This document shows positions 27,114 through 34,800 of a DNA stretch of 34,800 nucleotides, piece by piece. This DNA comes from Chrysochromulina tobinii (Eukaryota; Haptophyta; Prymnesiales; Chrysochromulinaceae): the NCBI GenBank assembly GCA_001275005.1, contig JWZX01002447.1, positions 1 to 34,800 on the forward strand, in the 5' to 3' direction. Every line of letters begins with the position of its first letter. Within the stretch, counting starts at the first letter, position 1. Position numbers and translations under genes: made by a program. The notes below the pieces were generated by a model that was given only the letters and a program-made list of their open reading frames with translations, was not told the origin of the DNA and made no database searches.

Positions 27114-29306
27114 TTACAGGTGGGCCCCGTGGTCATCGTCGTCAAGGTCATCAGAATCGTCAAGGGACTCACAATCCCCCGGGTGATCGGGATCAGGCTC
27201 CCAGTCAGGTGTGAGTTCTCGAGGCTGGTGGCGCGGGGGGATGGGGGGCGGGCTATGGTTGCGGAGGAGGTCGCGTCTACAGAAGACGCAGACCGGGAAC
27301 TTCTGGCTAGGAGTGTGGGCGCGGGGGGCATCACGGGGGAGGGGAGCCAAGAGCCGAGATTGAGAATGAAGAGGAGCAAGGTCAGACAGGACGTGAGCGT
27401 CGTATATCGGGAAGAGCATTGAGGCGTGGCGCATGGAGGCGCATGAGTAGCAGCGATGAAGGTCAGTAAGGCGTGTGGAGTCGTCAGGGTGTAGGCGGGG
27501 CATGGTGAAACCAGGTGGAGTAAAGAAGGCACGGCCAAAGCAGTCAAAGTTCGCTCGGATGGCTCGGACGCAGAAGGCACATCGACGGCGGGAGGGAGGA
27601 ACGTGAGCAGCAAGCATCGCCGGAAAGAAGTGATCAGGGAGACGGAGGAGAGCGCAGGAACAGCAGAAAATGCCGTCATCTCGAATGCGCTGGCGCTGAA
27701 GGGCATCTTCGCGTAGGGCGAGCTGTGCGTTTATGTAATCGGTGCTGTGCCATTGAACGTAGTTCGCTTCGTCAATTCTCGAAGTAAGTCGGTCATTCTC
27801 AAGTTCCAAGCGCATGGTCTCAGATTCAAAGATATGTAAAGAGGTCAGGGTGTGTTCAAGAGTGGAGTGAAGGCGTTGAAGTTCGAGCTCAAGGCGCGTA
27901 TTCTCAGATTCAAGGAGGCTCGAGTGGCGCTCGGCGACAAGAACTCGAGAGATAAGCATATGTGGCTCGCGGGGGTCCGGATGGGGTTGCTCGGATAGTG
28001 GTGCGTGGACACTTGCGTCCATGTCCATAGGGGTCGTCTGGATCAAAATGTCGGGAGAGGTGGCTGGGTTGAAGGGAGTTGTCGACGGCTGTGGTGATGG
28101 CGGTGGCGGAATGGGTGGTGACAGGAGAGGCGGCATGGGTGGCGGACGGAGGGACGTCGGAGAGGGTGGCGGTGAGGGCGGTGGCGAAGATGGTGGCGAG
28201 GATGGTGCTGGTGGAGGGGAGGACGGTGGCGATGGTGGCGGCGTCGAGGGCGGTGTCGGCAAGGGCGGCGGACGTGGCGAGGGCGGCGGCGAGGGCGGTG
28301 GTGGTAGCGGCGGTGGTGCTGGCGGCGGAGGTGGAACGTGCGGGTGTGGAGGGGGCTGTTGGTCAAGAGCGTGCGAGCGTTGCCACCAGCGATGGATAGC
28401 AGCAGCAAGGCCTCGCCGGACGGCGAAGCCGAGGGCCATTCGGATCATTGGTGCGAGCTTGGGCGCAGCCCATGATGCTTGTTCGAGGAGGGCAGGGGGG
28501 ATGGAGTTGTCTGTGCGCCTGGCGAGTTGAGAGATGAAATCAATGCCTTCAGTATTGATGGCGCCACAAGTGCTGATAGCGAGAATGACAAGGCGCATGT
28601 TGGGACTAATGTCGCCGTACTGGTTGCGACGAGAGTGAGTAGCGATGGCCAGGTGGGCAGCGAGGCGTGAGCGGTCAGTATGGTGGGTAGCAATATGCGT
28701 GGGGCCTGGAGCATCGAGGGTCTTGATGTCGATGAGGACGTAGGAGTTTGGCTTGTCATAGTCGCGAAGGACGATATCGGGGGCATGCGAAATGGGGTTG
28801 TTCTGCATCCACTGGTCGATGGCACGTTGGCCTCCTTGGCCTCCACGCTCAGCGGTGACTCGGGAAGCGCCAAGGATAGCATCGAGGAAAGGCACGAGGG
28901 ATTGGACGGCAGGGTCGTGGGATGTGGAATGAAGTCTCAGGCCGTGCTGGCACTGTACAAAGTGACGATCTCCAGGTCCGACAAGGGGGTATCCGAGGGG
29001 TTGGGCGGTGGTGCAGCAAGCAGTGCAGCGAGTGATGGTGCCCACCCCTTGCGTAGGCGGTGAGAGGAGGAGATCAAGGGCGAGGGCAATCGGGAAATGT
29101 TGAGGGACTTGAAAGGCGAAGAGGGGGGTGCGAAGGGCGTCGTTAGAGGGGATGGGGATGCGCCGGAGCCACGTAGAGGGGCCTTTGGGGACGCTGCCGT
29201 CGAGAAGGCGGGCTCGACCCGTGGACGTGGTATTCGGAGCGTTAAAGAGGGTAAGGAAGGCGAGCGACGCCACCACTGCCGAAGCTGCTCGTTTCACACC
29301 AACACT
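27114..29306 (-). pseudogene. Retroelement C-terminal fragment: CCHC knuckle, PD-(D/E)XK nuclease, Pro-rich linker, paired CxxC fingers
   Basis: The frame is open for 730 codons between a TAA at 29307-29309 and the TAA at 27114, yet has no ATG in its first ~165 codons. It therefore looks like the tail of a longer polyprotein. Numbering from a GTG at 29297: TWLRRIPIPS precedes C91/C94 and H112/C116 (GDRHFVQC), the knuckle that precedes the restriction-like endonuclease in RT proteins of non-LTR elements. E150, PD at 173-174 and DIK at 190-192 form the PD-(D/E)XK site. Then come THHTDRSRLAAH and a helix, a proline-rich linker of about 100 residues, a leucine-rich coiled coil, two CxxC-x(n)-CxxC finger pairs (CCSC/CAFC; CYSC/CVFC) and an acidic tail. 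The reverse transcriptase is absent. A domesticated gene with a missing 5' exon is the alternative. Confidence 0.62.
28085..28360 (-). repeat. Proline-codon low-complexity tract
   Basis: Codons CCN dominate (with Ser, Thr and Leu interruptions), coding the linker between the nuclease domain and the coiled coil. On the plus strand it is a GGT/GGC-rich run that creates false glycine-rich frames. Confidence 0.85.
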
Positions 29307-29309
29307 TTA

Positions 29310-29720
29310 ACAGCCACAGTCAGTTTCACCGCGGTCCCCCAGCGCACAACAGCAATAAAGGACTCTCGGAATGAGACACATGCAGGCGGAGAGCTGACGA
29401 GAAACAGGGTATTCACAAGTCGTCAAGTCAAGTCACGTCAAGTCAAGTCAAGTCAAGTCAGGACGTCCCAAGAAGGCACCTGCTCACAGTTGAAAAGGCC
29501 GTGCCTGGTGTTCACACAACCTACACAGCTTACTCTCGTCTTCGGGGGATTCGATTCTTTGGCGTGACATAAAACACTTAACAAAAGTTACTCGCACCCA
29601 CCCGAGATTCTTTCCGCAGATACCCTACCCAAAGTACAAAGAGCGAGTCGTGGTGCGGGTGGACTCGCCAGCGTGGCTCATGTGACATGCCCCTGGGGAA
29701 GTAAGCGTCGTCCAGTGGCG
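29310..29720. other. Intergenic region with element-flanking repeat and AAGTC array
   Basis: 411 bp between the upstream end of the retroelement frame and the NIPA stop. It holds the second flanking repeat (29372-29407) and a pentamer array (AAGTC)n at 29417-29461 with one interruption (CACGTC). No gene is seen. It also serves as the 3' side of the NIPA gene. Confidence 0.5.
29417..29461 (+). repeat. Pentanucleotide array (AAGTC)n
   Basis: About eight tandem units of AAGTC/GTCAA with slight decay. It begins ten bases beyond the right element-flanking repeat. Confidence 0.9.
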
Positions 29721-30764
29721 TCATGGCTCGTCCGCCGAGGAGGGGTCGTTTTCGATGCTATCGTACCCGAAAACGAGCGGCTGGCTGCCCTCGGACGTGC
29801 CAGCGGCCTGGGCCTCTTGCGCGGCGCTGCCGAGAACGATGAGCCCGCTAAGCGACACGGCCGCACCCCCTGCGTACACGAGTGTCCGTTGTGCCGACAT
29901 GCGATTGAATTCGGAGAAAAAGACTCCGCCAGCTGCGGTTGTGAGCAGAGTGAGGAGCGCCTGGTACACGGGGACTGCGTAGCTCACGGGCGAGGAGGCG
30001 AGCGTCGAGTTGAGCAGGTGCAGCTGCAGCGGCGCCGCGAGCGCCAAGCCCACGAATGCCACCGCCACCGTCGGATGCAAAAAGATGAGCAGGCCAGGCC
30101 CCTCGTCGGCCACGGCCTCGTGGCACGCGAGCGAGACGACCTTGAGGAAGAGCTGCGAGAGTGCGCCGCATACGGAGGCAGCGTACGCGGAGCAGACGGT
30201 CGACACGAACGAGCTCGGCTCCGGCCGGAAGCGCGCCGCTGACGGCGCATACAAGACCCACAAGTACCCGGCCACTGTGCTCACAGTCACACTCGCGAAG
30301 ACAACAAACGGCGGCGCGGTGAAGAGGGCGAGGAGCGCCGCAATGGTATCGGCGCCCTGGCCGGTGGCGTGCGGGCCGTACAGCGAGACGACCGTCAGCC
30401 CCGTGAGCACAATCGCGCAGCCGCGGCACTGCTCGTACGAGATGCGCTCACTGGCGTGCAGCAGGCCAGTGGCGGCGAGCAGGATGGAGAAGACCATCGT
30501 CATGCCCGCGAAGGGTGAGATGAGGGCGAGCGGCAGCAGCCCAAAGGAGATTAGGTTGAGCACCGTCGCGAAGATCGCCAGGTTGAAAAAACCAATCATC
30601 CACCTCCAGCGCAGGTGCAGAGGGAGTCCACTCTCGACGTCAGATGAGCGCTTCATCATGGCGAGTCCAATGGCCGACGAGGCACAACCCATGATGATGA
30701 GCGAGACGCCGAGGAGTAGCGACTGGTTCTCGGTACTACCTTGGAGCGAACTGCTGTGTTGCAT
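29721..30764 (-). CDS. NIPA-type magnesium transporter (DMT superfamily)
   Basis: 347 residues from the ATG at 30764. Nine hydrophobic helices are visible. The N-terminal segment LLLGVSLIIMGCASSAIGLAMMKR and the block LISFGLLPLALISPFAGMTMVFSILLAATGLLHASERISYEQCRGCAIVLTGLTVVSLYGP match the NIPA pattern (NFxAYxFAPAxLVTPLGAL...L-x-EKL-x-GC-x-L-x-ILG). NIPA proteins carry Mg2+ at endosomal or plasma membranes. The C-terminal helices are followed by a short acidic tail. An upstream in-frame ATG at 30878 would add 38 residues without hydrophobic content; it lies within the divergent promoter, so the shorter form is preferred. Confidence 0.75.
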   Translation of the reverse strand: MQHSSSLQGSTENQSLLLGVSLIIMGCASSAIGLAMMKRSSDVESGLPLHLRWRWMIGFFNLAIFATVLNLISFGLLPLALISPFAGMTMVFSILLAATGLLHASERISYEQCRGCAIVLTGLTVVSLYGPHATGQGADTIAALLALFTAPPFVVFASVTVSTVAGYLWVLYAPSAARFRPEPSSFVSTVCSAYAASVCGALSQLFLKVVSLACHEAVADEGPGLLIFLHPTVAVAFVGLALAAPLQLHLLNSTLASSPVSYAVPVYQALLTLLTTAAGGVFFSEFNRMSAQRTLVYAGGAAVSLSGLIVLGSAAQEAQAAGTSEGSQPLVFGYDSIENDPSSADEP

Positions 30765-30962
30765 GTTGCTTCGTGCGAAAGCAGCGTGAACGAGGCGGTG
30801 ACAGAGAGGGCGACATAGACGAGTGCTCGGCACCACGCTCGAGCGGGGAAAGTGTTCGTTTGTTCGTTCGTCTTGCATATTTTAAATCAACGTCTTCACT
30901 CAGCCTTTACGTTTCCCCACAGAGGGGGATCGTTGTTCACACGGCGCCGCGTCTTGTTCCTT
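30765..30962. promoter_or_regulatory. Divergent promoter interval, NIPA / U-box-NYN genes
   Basis: 198 bp between preferred starts. An AT-rich run (CATATTTTAAATC, about 30876-30888) stands out against GC-rich flanks. CTTTACGTTTCCCCACAG at 30904-30921 resembles a 3' splice site and would allow a 5'-UTR intron for the plus gene; this is inference only. Confidence 0.4.
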
Positions 30963-33900
30963 ATGGCGGCGAGGCTCCTCTCGTTGCTGCTCATGGGCGC
31001 CACGTACCAGTACACCACCGCTTTCCGCGCGTACATGGATGAGATCGACATGCCGGACGCGCCCCCAGAGTTCGTGCGCAAGCGCGTCGCCACCACCCGG
31101 CAGGAGAATTCGGCACCTGCTTTCTCCTCCGAAAAAGAGGAGCATGAGTCTTGTGCAGAGTTTGACCATGACAAGACTATTGACCATTTGCTACCAGGGT
31201 ACGGATCTAACATGCTTCACGAGGCGGCCGTGATGGGCATGAAGGACGAGGTTGCCGTGATTCTGGAAATGGGAGCTGATCCAAATGTTCTCACCATCCA
31301 GGGCTCACCGTCTGGTCCAGGCAGCAGTGCTCTAATCCTAGCATCAGAAAAAGGGCACACCGAGATCGTTTCCCTGCTCTTGGCCGCTGGCGCAGCTGTC
31401 GACGTTCAAAACAAAGAACATGGCAACACCGCTCTGTTTCTCGCAGCTACACTGGGATACACGCGGATCGTGCAGCTGCTGCTTGCTGCTAAGCCAGGCA
31501 TTGAAATACGCGGGTTTAGTGGGCAGGATACACCGCTCACGCGAGCGAGCTTCGAAGGCCACGCTGACGTGGTTGAGCTCCTCCTCGAGGCAGGTGCAAA
31601 CGTCTCGGCACCGACCACGTGGACGTCTCAAGATGGCCTTTGGACAGGGGGCAACGCGTTGGTGCAGGCGGTTCAAGGCTACTATGTGAGGCGTGGAGAA
31701 GACGTCCAATACCTGGGAGAGGATTCTACGAGTCAGCTGGAGGCGCGAATCGTGGCTATGCTGCTTGATGCCGGCGCAGATTCGACGGCACGCGACCGCT
31801 TCGGCTCCACGCCTCTCATTGTAGCTGCTGCTTCCGGCAGCGTCCTTGTCGTGAAGGAGCTGCTCCGACATCGAAGTGCTGCGGAACTGTCTATCAACGT
31901 ATCAACCTACAGGGAAGACGATACCGCCATTGGCTACGCTGCCAGCTACGGGTTTGTTGAAATCGCGAGGGTGCTGCTAGATGCTGGCGCAGACCCTTCT
32001 GTGAAGAATCGAAAAGGCATGGATGCCATGGACTTGGCCAGGACGCCAACTCCCCACATGAGAAGTGAGCAGTACAAGGATCTCACCGCTCGCCGGAAGC
32101 GAATCGTTCAGATGCTCCGCGCTCACACGCCCAAGCTGCCGCCATCCGGCTCCGGACGAGTTGGCAGCCCTGCCAACCATGAAGGCCAAACACGTCACGT
32201 CATCCAGAGGGCAGAAATGGGTGGAGAAGGCTCGAAGCTCGAGGAATTGTTCACACAGCTGGTGTGGTTGTTCTTTGTGCTTGCGGCGTTGCTCCTCGGG
32301 CTTGGGGCGTTGTGCGGGTATGGGTTTCGAGCACTGTGCACAGGGGGCAGCTTCGGCTGGGTTGCCGCAGGAGCAACTGCAGTGCTCGTGGCATACATCG
32401 CAGGTTACCTACGCCTTCTGTCAGCCGCGGCCATCATCGTGTGCAGCGCAAGCTGTATGTTCAGGCGGCATGCAGCTCACATTCAGAATCCGAGGGCTCT
32501 CATCTGGGCTCTATGCCGAGATACCGTCGCGTGCGGGGTCTGGCTAGCCGCAGAGGGGCGGTTCTGGCTCCGAGTTCTCCGATGGAACACGAATGAAGAT
32601 GGCGCGGTAGCTTTTCTACCTGAACACCGCGGCAGACGCCGCAGAGGCCGCGGTCGAGCGCGCACAAGAGAGGGGCCGACAGCACAGCGAGAAGAAAGCG
32701 GCACTGCGCCGTCCCCGGACGCTCCTGCTGTCAAGTGCGGCGCAGGCGAGCCGCAGTGGTGGCTCGATTTGGAGAGGTTCTATGCTGATCTCGAAGCAGC
32801 AGCCCGTGTGGAGAAGCTGGACTACCTGTGCTCTATCACGAACGAAATCATGCGCAACCCCGCGGCGCTGGTGGATGGCGACGTGTTCCAGCACGTGTAC
32901 GAGTACGACGCGATCGCATTGTGGATGACTGATAACTGCATCGACCCGCGCAGCGGGGTATCGATAGACCCTACCCGCTGCGCCTTAATTCGCGACAAGC
33001 GGCTGGAGCGAGAGATTCGCAGCTGGTGTGAAGACAAGGCCCTCTCCTGGCGCATTCAGCTCAACTCGGGCTCCGAGGCACCCATGCCTAGAAGGAGCCT
33101 CCATGTCTTTGTGGACCATTCCAACGTCGCTGTGGGGGCTGCGAGGCTCGGCAAGCAGTTGGACGTTATGCACCTCGTACGGCATGTAGAGGGGCTGCGT
33201 GACGTCAAAGAACGCGTAGTGATCGGCTCCCACGAGGCCGAGCGCGCGCGGCATGAGTGGGAGCGGCACGGGTATTCAGTCTCTGCAGACTCCCGACATG
33301 GGCCGGAGCGATTTGTGGACGATGCGTTGCACGCGCAGCTCATGCGAACTGCGGCAAAAGCGTTTGACCCACCACGCGTGATAGCCCTCGTGACGGGCGA
33401 CGGCAACCGCAACGACGGGCGCACGAACTTCCCTGAGTGCGTCGAGGAAGCTTTGAGACAGCGCTGGCACGTGGAGCTCTACTCGTGGCGGCAGCAAACG
33501 AGTAACGTGTACGCGGTGCTCGCGGAGCAGTACGCAGGGCACTTTTGCATCTGCTATCTGGATGACATGGAGGGGCTAGGCTCCGGTGCTGCAAGTACAT
33601 CTGTGGCATGGCATGATGAGACGTATGACGAGGAGGAGGCAGAGGGCGCGCACAAGCAGCACGCGCCGAAGAAGAAAGCGAGCAAGAAAACCAAGGCGAA
33701 GCAGGCAGGGGCGTGCGAGGCGAGAGCGCCGGTAGCGAGTGCGTCAGCGGCCGAGCCCCCCAAGGCGGAGGAGCCCCTCAGGGGGGAGGAGCCCCCCAAG
33801 GCGGTGGAGGCTCTGCTGGAGGCGACCGCAGCGGCAGAGGCGGCCGTTGCGGAGTCGGCAGCCGCGGAGAAGGCCGAGGTGGCCGAGGCGGCCGCGGCAG

Positions 33901-34322
33901 CGGCGGCTGAGCAGGCGGCAAAGGAGGTCGAGGAGGCCGCAGTACGGGTAGCAGCGGCGGAGGCCGTGCAGGCAGCCATGGCGGAGCTGGAGAGGGTTGA
34001 GGTGGAGAGAGCGCAGCTGGAGAGGGCGGAGGCGGAGAGGGCGGAGGCGGAGAGGGCGGAGGCGGAGAGGGCGGAGGCGGAGAGGGCGGAGGCGGAGAGG
34101 GCGGAGGCGGAGAGGGCGGAGGCGGAGAGGACGGAGGCGGAGCGCGTCCCAGCCCTGGCCGTGGCAGAAATAGCTGGCCGCGGCGGGCGAGGGGGTCGAG
34201 GGGGGCGTGGAGGGCGCGGTGGGCGAGGTCAAACTACGGTCTATCCGTCGCCCCCTGCCCCTGCGCCACCAACGGCCCCAGCACCGGCTGCAGATTTGAT
34301 GGGGTACCATGCGGATGCATAA
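30963..34322 (+). CDS. Ankyrin-repeat membrane protein fused to U-box and NYN ribonuclease domains, RGG tail
   Basis: 1,119 residues from the ATG at 30963 (the frame opens at a GTG upstream). A hydrophobic N-terminus (MAARLLSLLLMGATYQY) may be a signal or anchor. Ankyrin repeats span about 80-370 (e.g. SALILASEKGHTEIVSLLLAAGAAVDV, STPLIVAAASGSVLVVKELL). Two hydrophobic blocks at ~430-500 form membrane helices, and an Arg-rich stretch lies at ~555-568. A U-box lies at ~619-690 (LCSITNEIMRNPAALVDGDVF...YDAIALWM...IRDKRLEREIRSW), the E2-binding fold of ubiquitin ligases. A NYN/PIN-like nuclease follows at ~710-867, with acidic residues in HVFVDHSN, RFVDDALHAQ and ALVTGDGN placed as in the metal site. 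The tail has eight AEAER units and an RGG box. Membrane-linked RNA turnover coupled to ubiquitination is inferred. Confidence 0.82.
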   Translation: MAARLLSLLLMGATYQYTTAFRAYMDEIDMPDAPPEFVRKRVATTRQENSAPAFSSEKEEHESCAEFDHDKTIDHLLPGYGSNMLHEAAVMGMKDEVAVILEMGADPNVLTIQGSPSGPGSSALILASEKGHTEIVSLLLAAGAAVDVQNKEHGNTALFLAATLGYTRIVQLLLAAKPGIEIRGFSGQDTPLTRASFEGHADVVELLLEAGANVSAPTTWTSQDGLWTGGNALVQAVQGYYVRRGEDVQYLGEDSTSQLEARIVAMLLDAGADSTARDRFGSTPLIVAAASGSVLVVKELLRHRSAAELSINVSTYREDDTAIGYAASYGFVEIARVLLDAGADPSVKNRKGMDAMDLARTPTPHMRSEQYKDLTARRKRIVQMLRAHTPKLPPSGSGRVGSPANHEGQTRHVIQRAEMGGEGSKLEELFTQLVWLFFVLAALLLGLGALCGYGFRALCTGGSFGWVAAGATAVLVAYIAGYLRLLSAAAIIVCSASCMFRRHAAHIQNPRALIWALCRDTVACGVWLAAEGRFWLRVLRWNTNEDGAVAFLPEHRGRRRRGRGRARTREGPTAQREESGTAPSPDAPAVKCGAGEPQWWLDLERFYADLEAAARVEKLDYLCSITNEIMRNPAALVDGDVFQHVYEYDAIALWMTDNCIDPRSGVSIDPTRCALIRDKRLEREIRSWCEDKALSWRIQLNSGSEAPMPRRSLHVFVDHSNVAVGAARLGKQLDVMHLVRHVEGLRDVKERVVIGSHEAERARHEWERHGYSVSADSRHGPERFVDDALHAQLMRTAAKAFDPPRVIALVTGDGNRNDGRTNFPECVEEALRQRWHVELYSWRQQTSNVYAVLAEQYAGHFCICYLDDMEGLGSGAASTSVAWHDETYDEEEAEGAHKQHAPKKKASKKTKAKQAGACEARAPVASASAAEPPKAEEPLRGEEPPKAVEALLEATAAAEAAVAESAAAEKAEVAEAAAAAAAEQAAKEVEEAAVRVAAAEAVQAAMAELERVEVERAQLERAEAERAEAERAEAERAEAERAEAERAEAERAEAERTEAERVPALAVAEIAGRGGRGGRGGRGGRGGRGQTTVYPSPPAPAPPTAPAPAADLMGYHADA
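34026..34145 (+). repeat. 15-nt tandem repeat coding AEAER, eight units
   Basis: Seven exact copies of GCGGAGGCGGAGAGG (34026-34130) and one variant (TEAER, 34131-34145). They form a uniformly charged helix before the RGG segment. Confidence 0.95.
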
Positions 34323-34711
34323 CGGGAGATATGCTGCTCACGTTTCAGGTTCCAAGGGAATCTCGAAACTGTTTGATGCGCATCCCGATGTAATTCCAGC
34401 GGGAGACACGGACAGGGTGCATACACCTCGTTTCGGGGAGATCCTCGAACGACGGTGACTCTCATGTCTAGCTCTCAGTCGAGAGCTAAGTGGTCCCGCC
34501 CACCCACCGCGATAGGAAGCCTGGTCTAGCTCGTAGCTTTAGCAGGGACCGGGTTGTCGCGCTCACCAGGCTGCTTGTGTAGCTCTGATGAACAGCAATT
34601 CAAGTCAAACACGCGACCAAATTTTCTGGGGGGAGAGGGTGTTAACGTTCACGCATCCCTCCCCGTCTGTTCACGGGTTCACGCATCTCCCTCCTGGCCC
34701 TCTCCACGAAC
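34323..34711. promoter_or_regulatory. Intergenic region with 3' hairpins and upstream direct repeats
   Basis: 389 bp between the U-box-NYN stop and the WWE start. An imperfect hairpin begins 19 nt after the stop (GTTTC 34342-34346 / GAAAC 34365-34369, with inner TTCC/GGAA). A perfect one lies at 34469-34488. Directly upstream of the next ATG, GTTCACGCATC followed by a pyrimidine run occurs twice (34647-34662 and 34677-34694). Confidence 0.45.
34469..34488 (+). terminator. Perfect 8-bp stem with AGTC loop
   Basis: TAGCTCTC and GAGAGCTA are exact complements around a four-base loop, 146 nt after the stop codon. A 3'-end role is inferred from position. Confidence 0.4.
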
Positions 34712-34800
34712 ATGACGACCTGGAGCGTGGAATACAACGGACGATTCGAACCCTTTGATGCCGTGGCATCGGAGCGCCTCGAGTCTGCGTATCAAATGGC
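34712..34800 (+). CDS. WWE-domain protein, N-terminus only
   Basis: The ATG at 34712 opens a frame that runs off the window (29 codons and two bases). It reads MTTWSVEYNGRFEPFD, then SERLESAYQMA. The opening Trp, the W/F-x-P-F/Y-D segment and the ExAY helix are the hallmarks of the start of a WWE domain, which binds ADP-ribose units in PARPs and some ubiquitin ligases. What follows is not visible. It lies on the same strand as the U-box-NYN gene. Confidence 0.6.
   Translation, partial: MTTWSVEYNGRFEPFDAVASERLESAYQM

Larger units (their letters stand above)
26148..29407 (-). mobile_element. Candidate 5'-truncated non-LTR-type retroelement between ~35-bp direct repeats
   Basis: TGAGACACATGCAGACGGAG...GAAACAG at 26148-26180 recurs at 29372-29407 with one substitution and a 3-nt indel, in the same orientation. 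Between them is the minus-strand nuclease frame with about 0.95 kb of noncoding sequence after it. This fits an insertion with a long target-site duplication, or a terminal repeat. The end points are tentative and no poly(A) tail is visible. Confidence 0.5.

Noticed and set aside
28021-28530. Glycine-rich plus-strand frame
   Set aside because: Complement of the proline-rich linker of the nuclease frame.

Overview
The window is nuclear DNA of a eukaryote: genes carry short spliceosomal introns, some with GC donors. The base composition is strongly GC-rich. Two proteins start with a signal peptide that could lead into a plastid transit peptide, and one adds a twin-arginine lumen signal, which fits an alga with a secondary plastid. 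A haptophyte is my best guess; a pelagophyte or similar alga is not excluded. No rRNA, tRNA or CRISPR was seen.

Layout. 1-4.6 kb: a cut-off Ala/Lys-rich coiled-coil gene (-), a lumenal FKBP isomerase with one 72-nt intron (+), a small FCS-type zinc-knuckle gene (-), and a plastid-targeted MATE transporter (+). 4.9-15.4 kb: a ~2,220-residue coiled-coil/filamin/IQ protein with two proposed GC-AG introns, then an OSCA/TMEM63-like channel with a 79-nt intron. 15.6-25.2 kb: a triple-AP2 regulator (-), the Golgi Qb-SNARE GOS1 (-), an Ala-rich C-terminally anchored protein (+), a two-exon unknown with an acidic tail (-), and another coiled-coil protein (+). 25.5-30.8 kb: a SnoaL/NTF2-like protein (-), a retrotransposon-like remnant whose open frame has a GDxH..C zinc knuckle, a PD-(D/E)XK nuclease, a proline-rich linker and paired CxxC fingers (-), and a NIPA-type magnesium transporter (-). 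30.9-34.8 kb: an ankyrin/membrane/U-box/NYN-nuclease fusion with an RGG tail (+), then the start of a WWE-domain gene (+).

Five divergent gene pairs share start-to-start gaps of 140-490 bp, and several convergent pairs have tight 3' ends. Three things stand out. First, most introns are bounded by direct repeats across the splice junctions, as expected if they arose by insertion or local duplication. Second, one polypeptide joins a U-box ubiquitin-ligase domain to a NYN ribonuclease on a membrane anchor, next to a WWE gene. Third, an orphan retroelement nuclease frame is still open over 730 codons with no ATG at its head. Smaller signals are a 43-nt element shared by two promoters and inverted repeats about 20 nt after several stop codons.

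Coding starts were moved to the first real ATG wherever an open frame began with GTG or TTG. Splice sites were chosen by reading frame, GT/GC-AG rules and protein continuity; no transcript evidence was available.
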